Assembly: GCF_000695625.1 (NCBI RefSeq)
Contig: NZ_JMQI01000067.1
Span: forward strand, 1 to 54,672
Length of the DNA: 54,672 bases
Direction of reading: 5' to 3'
From: Amycolatopsis rifamycinica
GTDB taxonomy: Bacteria; Actinomycetota; Actinomycetes; Mycobacteriales; Pseudonocardiaceae
Every line of letters starts with the position of its first letter. Within the stretch, counting starts at the first letter, position 1. Below the pieces are notes generated by a model. The model did not search any database and had not been told where the DNA came from. It saw nothing but the letters and a program-made list of their open reading frames with translations. The position numbers and the translations under genes are program-made. Shown here one piece after another: positions 1-6,660 of this stretch.

Positions 1-1
1 G

Positions 2-385
2 GCCCGCCTCGCCGACGGCTGGCTCCCCTACCCGCCCGAGCCGGTGACGTTCGCGGACGAACTGCGGGAACTCGGCCGCACAGCGGTCCGGCCGGTCACG
101 CCGGCCCTGTACGCCACGCTGTGCGTGGACACGGATCCGGAAACCGCCCGCCGCCGCCTGCGCACGAGCATCGAGCGCTACTACGGCGCACCGCTGGAAG
201 CCGTCGCGTCGATCCAGGCCGTGTTCGCGGGCACGGCTCGCCAAGCCGCCGAGTGGCTGGCCGGTTACGTCGCGGCCGGCGCGCGTCACCTGGTGATCCG
301 CCTGGCCACCGAAGACCACGACACGGGCCTGGCGGAGTTCGCCGCCGGCGTCCTGCCCCTGCTGCGCGAGGAGGAACCCCGATGA
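2..385 (+). CDS. LLM-class flavin-dependent oxidoreductase, C-terminal part (gene enters the window already open)
   Basis: The frame is open from the first bases of the window, so the 5' part lies outside. The first visible residues (ARLADGWLPYPP) look like the segment following the FMN/F420 barrel strand in luciferase-like monooxygenases, where a GW.P.. pattern is common. The remainder (a helix with R-rich turns, then GARHLVIRLATEDHD and a final LLPLLREE helix) resembles the C-terminal end of F420-dependent LLM oxidoreductases. An internal GTG at 44 exists but is probably not the true start. The stop overlaps the next start as ATGA, and GAGGAGG at 368-374 serves as that gene's ribosome site, so the two genes are translationally coupled. 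Substrate unknown. The family call rests on a C-terminal fragment only. Confidence 0.62.
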   Translation, partial: ARLADGWLPYPPEPVTFADELRELGRTAVRPVTPALYATLCVDTDPETARRRLRTSIERYYGAPLEAVASIQAVFAGTARQAAEWLAGYVAAGARHLVIRLATEDHDTGLAEFAAGVLPLLREEEPR

Positions 386-1053
386 CCACGTTCGTTCTCG
401 TCCACGGCGCCTGGCACGGCCCGTGGGCCTGGGACCGGATCGTCCCGCTGCTGCACGCCGCCGGGGCGCGCACGCTGACCCCGGAGCTCAGCGTGTCCGG
501 CGGCCTCCACGACCACGCCGAGACCGTCATCACCGCGCTCGACGCCGTCCGCGACGACGACGTCGTCCTGGTCGGCCACAGCTACGCGGGCCTGGTCGTC
601 CGCGAGGCGGCCGACGCGCGGGCGGACGCCGTCGGCCACGTCGTCCTCGTGGACGGCTGGGCGGGCCCCGACGGCAGCAGCCTGTTCGGCCTCGCGCCCG
701 AGACCACCGTGCGGGCCCTCCTCGCCGCCGCCGGCGACGGCCCGTCGATTCCCGCGCCGCCTCCGGCGGCCTACGGCGTCACCGATCCCGGCGATGTGGC
801 CTGGCTGGCGCCTCGGCTGGTCCCGCAGTCCCGGCGCTCGTTCACCGAGACCACCCGCCTGAGCGGGGCTGTCGACCGGATTCCGGGCACGGCCCTCTGG
901 TGCCGGCCGAAGACCTACGCGTTCGAAGAGCTCGGCCAGTCCGTCGGCTACCGGACGCGCGCGCTGGACGCGCCGCACGACGTGATGGTCACCCATCCCG
1001 CGTCGCTCGCCCGGCTTCTGCTTCAAGATGCGGAAGCCCGGAGTCTAGAGTGA
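382..1053 (+). CDS. alpha/beta-fold hydrolase (methylesterase/EstC-like)
   Basis: 223-residue cytoplasmic hydrolase. It opens with FVLVHGAWHGPWAWD, the oxyanion-loop HGAWHG signature of the small esterase family that includes plant methylesterase-like proteins and EstC. The nucleophile elbow is GHSYAG, with Ser67 as predicted nucleophile. The C-terminal HDVMVTHP segment supplies the likely catalytic histidine. Length matches the family (about 220-240). The start is fixed by the ATGA overlap with the upstream oxidoreductase and the GAGGAGG sequence before it. The HxlR regulator begins 4 bases downstream, so the three genes look like one transcript. Substrate is not predictable; ester or small-lactone hydrolysis is the family norm. 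Confidence 0.85.
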   Translation: MTTFVLVHGAWHGPWAWDRIVPLLHAAGARTLTPELSVSGGLHDHAETVITALDAVRDDDVVLVGHSYAGLVVREAADARADAVGHVVLVDGWAGPDGSSLFGLAPETTVRALLAAAGDGPSIPAPPPAAYGVTDPGDVAWLAPRLVPQSRRSFTETTRLSGAVDRIPGTALWCRPKTYAFEELGQSVGYRTRALDAPHDVMVTHPASLARLLLQDAEARSLE

Positions 1054-1057
1054 AGAA

Positions 1058-1729
1058 GTGGACCAGCGGACGTACAACCAGTACTGCGCGACCGCGCGCA
1101 CCCTCGACCTCGTCGGCGAACGCTGGACGTTGCTGCTCGTCCGCGAGCTGCTGACCGGCCCCAAGCGCTTCGGCGACCTGCAGGCCAGCCTCCGCGGCCT
1201 CGGCACCGGACTGCTGGCCGCCCGCCTCAAGCACCTGGAACGCGACGGGCTGGCGCACAAGGTGACGCTCCCACCGCCCGCCCGCACCCCGGCCTACGCC
1301 CTCACCGAAGCCGGCGAAGAGCTCGGCCCGGCCGTCCTCGCGCTGGCGCGGTGGGGCCTGAAGTGGGCGATGGGCGAACGCCGCGAGACCGAGACGTTCC
1401 ACCCGGGCTGGGCCGTGCTCGGCCTGCGGGCCTGCTTCGACGCCGAGGCCGCCGGCGACCTGCGCGCGGTGTACGAGTTCCGCATCGGCGACGAGGTGTT
1501 CCACGCCCGCGTCGACCACGGGACGATCGAGGCGCTCCACGGACCGGCCCAGCACCCCGACGCCACCATCACGATCGGCGAGGCGGCGTTCCTGGAGGTG
1601 ACCGGCCAGACCCTGACGCTGGCCAAGGCGATCAAGACCGGCGCCGCCACGGCCACCGGTGACAGCGAGGCGTTGCGCAGGCTCAACGGCCTGTTCCGCC
1701 TGCCGTCGCCCCGCGACCGCACGGCCTGA
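1058..1729 (+). CDS. HxlR-family winged-helix regulator with C-terminal SCP2-like domain
   Basis: 223 residues. The N-terminal half is a clear HxlR (MarR-like) winged helix: an early Cys (YNQYCATAR), LVGERWTLLLVRELL, then the recognition region FGDLQASLRGLGTGLLAARLKHLERDG. HxlR proteins often use the early Cys for thiol or quinone sensing. The C-terminal 100 residues (DHGTIEALHGPAQHPDATI, then the ITIGEAAFLEVTG pattern) resemble a sterol-carrier (SCP2)-like lipid-binding fold, a known actinobacterial HxlR arrangement. The GTG start is 4 bases after the hydrolase stop. Inference: it regulates the short operon it ends, possibly in response to a hydrophobic ligand bound by the SCP2-like half. 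Confidence 0.85.
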   Translation: MDQRTYNQYCATARTLDLVGERWTLLLVRELLTGPKRFGDLQASLRGLGTGLLAARLKHLERDGLAHKVTLPPPARTPAYALTEAGEELGPAVLALARWGLKWAMGERRETETFHPGWAVLGLRACFDAEAAGDLRAVYEFRIGDEVFHARVDHGTIEALHGPAQHPDATITIGEAAFLEVTGQTLTLAKAIKTGAATATGDSEALRRLNGLFRLPSPRDRTA

Positions 1730-1733
1730 ACGG

Positions 1734-2579
1734 TCAGGCCCGGTAGGCCGCCGTCGCGAGCCGGGCGAAGGAGCGCACCAGCGGCGTGACGGTCTTCCAC
1801 GCGACCACCGCCGGACTCGGCGCCATGTCCGCGAGCGGCACCACGACCAGCTCCCCTGGCGGCCGGTGCCCGAGCGGCATCAGCCCGACCGTGCCGTTCC
1901 ACAGCACGGCCTGCAGGCACTCCTGGACCGCGCGGACCACCGGCCCTTCGCGCGGCTCGCCGCCGTGCCAGTACGCCTGCCAGACCGGGTCGGTGCCGTC
2001 GGGGAACCGGAACCAGCGCCGTCCGGCCAGGTCGGCGAGCGCGAGCCGGCCACGGCCGGCCAGCGGGTCGTCGGCGCGCAGCACCGCGCCCACCGGGTCG
2101 GCGCGCAGCTCGCGCACCGTCAGGCCGGTCTCGTCGAACGGCCCGCGGGTCAGCGCGACGTCGACCAGCCCGGCGCGCAGCCCGCAGGTCGGGTCGGTCA
2201 GGTCCGTGTCGCGGACGCGGACCTCGACGTCCGGGTGCTGCCGCCGGTAGGTGTCGGCGAGCCGGGTCGCGCCCGGATCGGCGCTGTCGCCGAGGATGCC
2301 GACGGTGAGGGTCGGCGCGCCCGCGGCCGTGGCCACCCGCGCGCGGGCCCGGTCGGCCTGCCCGAGCAGCGCCCGCGCCTCGGCCAGCAGCGCTTCCCCC
2401 GCCGGCGTGAGCGTGACCCCGGCGGCCGACCGCAGCAGCAGGACGGCACCGACGTCGGTTTCCAGCTGCTTGATCGCCCGGCTCAGCGGCGGCTGGCTCA
2501 TGTGCAGCCGCGCGGCGGCCCGGCCGAAGTGGCGTTCTTCGGCGACCGCGACGAAGTACCGCAGCGTGCGCAGCTCCAT
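1734..2579 (-). CDS. LysR-family transcriptional regulator
   Basis: 281 residues starting MELRTLRYFVAVAEERHFG, the standard LysR opening. The recognition helix region reads ARLHMSQPPLSRAIKQLE, followed by a dimerisation helix and a two-lobe effector domain (VGILGDSADPGATRLA and the PVGAVLRADDPLA hinge). The start was set at the ATG directly preceding this motif; the frame is open further upstream but has no LysR sequence there. The gene is divergent from the metallo-hydrolase at 2663, the classical LysR layout, and a near-perfect T-N11-A box lies in the 83-base gap. It therefore probably autoregulates and activates the metallo-hydrolase. It converges with the HxlR gene, with 4 bases between the stops. 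Confidence 0.9.
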   Translation of the reverse strand: MELRTLRYFVAVAEERHFGRAAARLHMSQPPLSRAIKQLETDVGAVLLLRSAAGVTLTPAGEALLAEARALLGQADRARARVATAAGAPTLTVGILGDSADPGATRLADTYRRQHPDVEVRVRDTDLTDPTCGLRAGLVDVALTRGPFDETGLTVRELRADPVGAVLRADDPLAGRGRLALADLAGRRWFRFPDGTDPVWQAYWHGGEPREGPVVRAVQECLQAVLWNGTVGLMPLGHRPPGELVVVPLADMAPSPAVVAWKTVTPLVRSFARLATAAYRA

Positions 2580-2588
2580 GACCGGCGA

Positions 2589-2607
2589 CGATATTCGCCC
2601 GGTATCG
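2589..2607. promoter_or_regulatory. LysR-type T-N11-A operator
   Basis: The dyad CGATA-N9-TATCG is perfect and contains T2592-N11-A2604, the canonical LysR box. It sits in the intergenic region between the LysR gene and the divergent metallo-hydrolase, 10 bases from the LysR start codon, so binding would block LysR's own promoter. Its assignment to this LysR protein is inferred from position. Confidence 0.7.
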
Positions 2608-2662
2608 GCACCACCGAACCGGTCTTGGACGGCCGTACCCGCGCGCGGGTGGAATCGGGGCC

Positions 2663-3550
2663 ATGACCGAACTGACCGATCCCGCCGTGCGCGTCTCCGG
2701 CGCCCGGGAGATCGCCCCCGACCTGCTGGTGATCCCGAACGACCACGTCGACCTGGTGCCCAACATCGGCGTCGTCGGCGGCACCGAGGCCGTCCTCGTC
2801 GTCGACACGGGCATCGGCACCGCCAACGCGGCGCAGGTGCTCGCCTTCGCGCGCGAAGTGGCGAAGGGCCGGCGCCTGTACCTGACCACGACGCACTTCC
2901 ACCCCGAGCACGCGTTCGGCGCGCAGGTGTTCGCCGGCGAGGCCACCTACCTGGCCAACCGCGGCCAGGCCGAAGACCTGGCCACCAAGGGCCCGGGCTA
3001 CCTGGAGATGTTCCGGGGCCTCGGCGAGGTGATCGCCCGCCGCCTCGAGGGCGTGCGCGTCCCCGCACCCGACCTCGTCTACGACGACGGGTACGACCTC
3101 GACCTCGGCGGCCGGACCGTCCGGCTGCGCCCCACCGGACGCGGCCACACCCAGGGCGACCAGGTCGTCGAGGTACCGGACGCCGGCGTCCTGTTCACCG
3201 GCGACCTGGCCGAGACCGGGCAGTTCGCGATCTTCCCGTGGTTCCCGCCGCACGACGTGGACGTCTCGGGCGTGGGGTGGCTGGCCGTCCTGGACCGGCT
3301 GGCCGCCGCCGGGCACCGGGTGGTGGTTCCCGGGCACGGAGAGGTCGGTGACGGGGCGGTGCTCACCGACGTCCGTGCCTACCTGCGGGAACTGCGCGAC
3401 GAGACCTGGCAGCGGCGGGACTCGGCGATGGGCGTGGACGAAATCACCGCCGAGGTCCGCTCGCTGCTCGTCGAGCGCCACCCGGACTGGGCCGGGCGGG
3501 AGTGGATCGAGCCGGGCGTCGCGTGTCTGTGCACCGAACACGACGCCTGA
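2663..3550 (+). CDS. MBL-fold metallo-hydrolase
   Basis: 295 residues of the metallo-beta-lactamase fold. The first strand pair gives VLVVDTGIG, then the metal motif THFHPEH (H78, H80, E82, H83). Later come GHTQGDQVV, LFTGDLAE (bridging Asp) and VVPGHGEVG (last ligand His). The unusual point is Glu82 where HxHxDH normally has Asp; this replacement occurs in some MBL subgroups (the H-x-H-x-E-H type) and may alter the second metal site. There is no signal peptide, so it is cytoplasmic. It is divergently transcribed from a LysR gene and probably controlled by it. Likely reactions are thioester, lactone or similar hydrolysis; the substrate cannot be read from sequence. Confidence 0.9.
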   Translation: MTELTDPAVRVSGAREIAPDLLVIPNDHVDLVPNIGVVGGTEAVLVVDTGIGTANAAQVLAFAREVAKGRRLYLTTTHFHPEHAFGAQVFAGEATYLANRGQAEDLATKGPGYLEMFRGLGEVIARRLEGVRVPAPDLVYDDGYDLDLGGRTVRLRPTGRGHTQGDQVVEVPDAGVLFTGDLAETGQFAIFPWFPPHDVDVSGVGWLAVLDRLAAAGHRVVVPGHGEVGDGAVLTDVRAYLRELRDETWQRRDSAMGVDEITAEVRSLLVERHPDWAGREWIEPGVACLCTEHDA

Positions 3551-3556
3551 CCCGGT

Positions 3557-5089
3557 TCACCCCGAGCCGAGGACCGCCATTGCCGCGTTGTGACCGGGGA
3601 TGCCGCTGACACCACCTCCTCTCGCAGCACCCGCACCGCACAACAGGATGCGTTCATGAGCGGTCTCGACGCCCCAGCGGCCGGCCTGGGCCGGATCTTC
3701 CGCGTACGGCCACGACAGGTCCCGGTGGAAGATGTGCCCCGCCGGAAGGCCCAGCTCGGCTTCCAGGTCCAGCGGGGTTTTGGCTTCCACACAGGGCCTG
3801 CCGTCCGGCGCGGTCAGCAGGCAGTCCTCGATCGGCTCGGCCAGCACGCTGTTCAGCGAAGCCAGCGTCGCGCGCAACGCCGCTTCGCGGGCCTCTTCGT
3901 TGCGCCCCTCGAAGAGGCGGGCCGGCATGTGCAGGCCGAACAGGGTGAGCGTGTGCGTGCCGGCCGAGCGTTCGGCCGGGCCGAGGATCGACGGATCCGT
4001 CAACGAGTGGCAATAGATTTCGCACGGCGGCAGCGTGGGGATCCGGCCCGCCGCCGCCTCGCGGTACGCCGCTTCCAGCTGGGTGAACGTTTCGTTGACG
4101 TGGAAGGTGCCTCCGAACGCGTCGGCCGGATCGACGTCCGGGTCACGCAGCCTCGGCAGCCGCGTCAGCACCATGTTCACCTTCAGCTGTGCGCCTTCCG
4201 GACGTTCCGCCGGTTCTTCGCCCAGCAGCCGCGCGAGCGTCGCCGGCGCGACGTTCGCCAGCACGTGCCCGCCCCGGACGACGAGTTCGGCGTCGTCACG
4301 CCGATAGCGCACCTCGCCGTCCGGGTCGATCGCGAGCACCTCCGCACCGGTCTCCAGGCGCGCGCCCGCCGCGGCTGCCACTGCCGCGAGCGAACGGGTG
4401 ACCGCGCCCATGCCGCCGACCGGGACGTCCCAGTCGCCGGTGCCGTTGCCGATCACGTGGTAGAGCAGGCACCGGTTCTGCCGCAGGTCCTCGCCGTCCG
4501 CCGGGGCGAACGTGCCGATCAGCGCGTCGGTGAGCACCACGCCGCGCACCGTGTCGTGGCCGAACCACGACGTGAGCGCTTCGCCGATCGGCCGTTCGAA
4601 CAGCAAGGACCACGCCTCGGCGTCGCCGACGCGTTCGCGGAAGTCCACTTCGGACAGCAGTGGTTCGGTGAGCGTCCCGAACGCGCGCCCGGCGACACGT
4701 CCGGTCAGCTCGTAGAACCGCTGCCAGGCCGAGAAGTCCGATGTGGACCCGGTGACCGCCCGGAACGACGACGCCGTCCGGACGGCGTCGTCGTTGTCGA
4801 CGAGCAGCCCGTGGCCGCCCGACGGGGTGTAGGACGACATCCGGCGCCGTCGCAGCTCCACGTCGAGGCCGAGGTCGGCCACGATCTTCTTCGGCAGCAG
4901 GCTGACCAGGTACGAGTAGCGCGAAAGCCGGACGTCCACGCCCTCGAACGCGCGGAACGAGACGGCGGCGCCACCGGTCTCTTCCCGCCGTTCGAGGACG
5001 AGCACCGACCGGCCCGCCCGCGCCAGGTACGCGGCCGCCACCAGGCCGTTGTGCCCGCCGCCGACGATCACCACGTCGTAACTGTTCAT
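3557..5089 (-). CDS. NAD(P)/FAD-dependent oxidoreductase, phytoene-desaturase superfamily (PYROXD2-like)
   Basis: 510 residues. The N-terminal Rossmann motif YDVVIVGGGHNGLVAAAYLA binds FAD, with LVLERREETGGAA continuing the dinucleotide-binding and GG motif of the carotenoid-desaturase/amine-oxidase superfamily. The HNGL variant and the C-terminal FAD loop LLCGAGAARGGGVSGIPG match PYROXD2-type proteins better than true carotenoid desaturases. Length fits. The gene converges with the metallo-hydrolase (6 bases between stops). Its start at 5089 has a signature N-terminus and no competing start. No carotenoid genes are near, so a carotenoid role is not supported; the substrate is unknown. A perfect 25-bp dyad lies about 70 bases upstream. 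Confidence 0.85.
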   Translation of the reverse strand: MNSYDVVIVGGGHNGLVAAAYLARAGRSVLVLERREETGGAAVSFRAFEGVDVRLSRYSYLVSLLPKKIVADLGLDVELRRRRMSSYTPSGGHGLLVDNDDAVRTASSFRAVTGSTSDFSAWQRFYELTGRVAGRAFGTLTEPLLSEVDFRERVGDAEAWSLLFERPIGEALTSWFGHDTVRGVVLTDALIGTFAPADGEDLRQNRCLLYHVIGNGTGDWDVPVGGMGAVTRSLAAVAAAAGARLETGAEVLAIDPDGEVRYRRDDAELVVRGGHVLANVAPATLARLLGEEPAERPEGAQLKVNMVLTRLPRLRDPDVDPADAFGGTFHVNETFTQLEAAYREAAAGRIPTLPPCEIYCHSLTDPSILGPAERSAGTHTLTLFGLHMPARLFEGRNEEAREAALRATLASLNSVLAEPIEDCLLTAPDGRPCVEAKTPLDLEAELGLPAGHIFHRDLSWPYAEDPAQAGRWGVETAHERILLCGAGAARGGGVSGIPGHNAAMAVLGSG

Positions 5090-5156
5090 CCGCCGCCTCT
5101 CTGGGTTCGGCCTGCCCTTTCATCGTGACCACGACGCGGGGTCGAATTCAAGGAAA

Positions 5157-5181
5157 CGTCACGAACGGACCGTTCGTGACG
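5157..5181. promoter_or_regulatory. Perfect 25-bp inverted repeat, probable TetR-type operator
   Basis: Two 12-base arms (CGTCACGAACGG and its exact complement) flank a single A. The GAACGG-N-CCGTTC core is typical of TetR-family operators. It lies between the PYROXD2-like gene (minus) and the RIO kinase gene (plus), so it could control either. A second, GC-only stem (GCCGCCGCG, 5181-5189, with 5201-5209) abuts it. No TetR gene is present in the window, so the regulator would act in trans. Confidence 0.6.
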
Positions 5182-5374
5182 CCGCCGCGAAATCCGGTTG
5201 CGCGGCGGCGGACCGTTCCGGCATCCTGGGCGCGAGCCGGCAGGGAGCCGGTGCGTGAGAACGGGAGGTGCCTGTCGTGATGACTGTCCGGGCCCTTTCG
5301 CGCCCTCACCCACCCGCCCCCCGAGGCTGACCACGCGCCCGGTGGGGCATCCCTGACCAAGGAGAAACCCACCA

Positions 5375-6337
5375 GTGCGCCAGCACGACTTCGAAGACTT
5401 CGACCTGTTCGACGACCAGCCTTCGCGCCGCCCGGCACGGGCGCGGCGCCGCGGCCGGTTCGACGAGCCCGAACCCACCCGCAGCGGACGGCTGACCCAG
5501 GCCGAACGTGTCCGCCTGGCGAAACTGCGCGACGACGCCTACACGGAAAACGAGCTGCCCGAGGGCGCCGACCGCTGGTCGACGTGGGACGACGCCGAGC
5601 ACGGCCCGCTGCCCCGGCCGGACTGGGTCGTCACCGAGCTCGCCGCGGTCGACACCGACCTCGGCGTGCTGAAGACCGGCAAGGAGGCCGACGTCCACCT
5701 CCTGCGGCGCGCCCTGCCCGGCACACCGGGCGCGTTGCTCGCGGCGAAGCGCTACCGCAGCGACGAGCACAAGCTGTTCCACCGCGACGCGGGCTACCTC
5801 GAAGGGCGGCGGATGCGCCGGTCCCGCGAGATGCGGGCGATGGCGCACCGCAGCGCGTTCGGCCGCAACCTCATCGCCGAACAGTGGGCGGTCGCGGAGT
5901 TCGCCGCGCTGAGTCGCCTGTGGACACTCGGCGCGCCGGTGCCCTACCCGGTGCAGCGGGAGGGCATGGAACTGCTGCTCGAGTTCCTCGGCGAGGAGGA
6001 CGGCACCGCCGCACCCCGGCTGGCCCAGGTCCGCCCGGACCCGGACGAGCTGACGGACCTGTGGTTCCAGGCCACCGCCGCGCTCGAGCTGCTCGCCTCC
6101 GAGGGGCTCGCGCACGGCGACCTCTCGGCGTACAACTTGCTGGTGCACCGGGGCAGGCTGATGGTGATCGACCTGCCCCAGGTCGTCGACGTCGTGGCCA
6201 ACCCCGGCGGCGCCGAGTTCCTCGCGCGGGACGTGCGCAACCTGGCCGGCTGGTTCCACGGCCGCGGCCTCGGCGAGCACGTCACGCGGACCGAAGAGCT
6301 GCTGGCCGAGCTCGTCTCCGCGGCCGGTCTGGCCTGA
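5375..6337 (+). CDS. RIO-family atypical serine protein kinase
   Basis: 320 residues. A 90-residue basic, low-complexity N-terminus (RRPARARRRGRF) precedes a RIO1-type kinase domain. Visible landmarks are the nucleotide loop LKTGKEADVHL, the ATP Lys in AAKRYRSDE, the catalytic loop HGDLSAYNLL (Asp249, Asn254) and the metal-binding loop VIDLPQ (Asp266), where RIO kinases have DFPQ/DLPQ instead of DFG. RIO proteins in archaea and eukaryotes act in small-subunit maturation; bacterial members are thought to be related, but their role is little known. The GTG start has AAGGAGAAA 8 bases upstream. A strong hairpin terminator follows the stop, so the gene is probably monocistronic. Next to an RNA helicase gene, a ribosome/RNA role is a reasonable inference. 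Confidence 0.88.
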   Translation: MRQHDFEDFDLFDDQPSRRPARARRRGRFDEPEPTRSGRLTQAERVRLAKLRDDAYTENELPEGADRWSTWDDAEHGPLPRPDWVVTELAAVDTDLGVLKTGKEADVHLLRRALPGTPGALLAAKRYRSDEHKLFHRDAGYLEGRRMRRSREMRAMAHRSAFGRNLIAEQWAVAEFAALSRLWTLGAPVPYPVQREGMELLLEFLGEEDGTAAPRLAQVRPDPDELTDLWFQATAALELLASEGLAHGDLSAYNLLVHRGRLMVIDLPQVVDVVANPGGAEFLARDVRNLAGWFHGRGLGEHVTRTEELLAELVSAAGLA

Positions 6338-6342
6338 TCCCG

Positions 6343-6388
6343 GGGCGGCGTCGCGGCTGTGGTGTGGACCACGACTGCGACGCCGCCC
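6343..6388 (+). terminator. Hairpin terminator after the RIO kinase gene
   Basis: Twelve-base perfect stem (GGGCGGCGTCGC type arms at 6343-6354 and 6377-6388) with a nested GTGGT/ACCAC inner stem, starting 5 bases after the stop codon. There is no U-tract, which is common in high-GC actinomycetes. Confidence 0.65.
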
Positions 6389-6660
6389 ACAACCGGTGAC
6401 CTCGATGAGTAGTACCGGCTCCGGTTCGGGTACAGTAAGCACAGACCGCAACCGGCGGCGTGGATGAGTTGGTGTCCGTCGCCTCCAGAGCCACCGAATG
6501 GCTCGCGGTGATCCGTAACCCAAGCGGCGCGCAGTGTCGGCAAGCGATGACACGGTGTGCCGGGTCCGTCCCTGTGAACGCCCATCGCACACCATCTTGC
6601 CCTGCCTGCGCGCGGGCTGCCCGGGCCTCCCTTGCGACGAACCACGTCCGAGAGGCATTT
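6389..6660 (+). promoter_or_regulatory. Promoter and about 220-base structured 5' leader of the DEAD-box helicase gene
   Basis: TACAGT at 6431-6436 fits a -10 element; I see no good -35. From about 6443 to the GTG start at 6661 there is a long stretch with no convincing coding pattern, although one frame happens to stay open. It contains small stems such as GTGTC (6534-6538) with GACAC (6549-6553) and CCCGGGC-type palindromes near 6628. Long structured leaders are known for cold-shock-type DEAD-box helicase mRNAs in bacteria, where they allow autoregulation. A short upstream peptide cannot be excluded. Confidence 0.45.

Noticed and set aside
3557..5089. Carotenoid phytoene desaturase
   Set aside because: Motifs fit PYROXD2-like oxidoreductases better and no crtB/crtE-type genes are near.
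6460..6660. Helicase N-terminal extension from the in-frame ATG at 6460
   Set aside because: The added 67 residues have no helicase or other homology pattern and the GTG at 6661 has a ribosome site.
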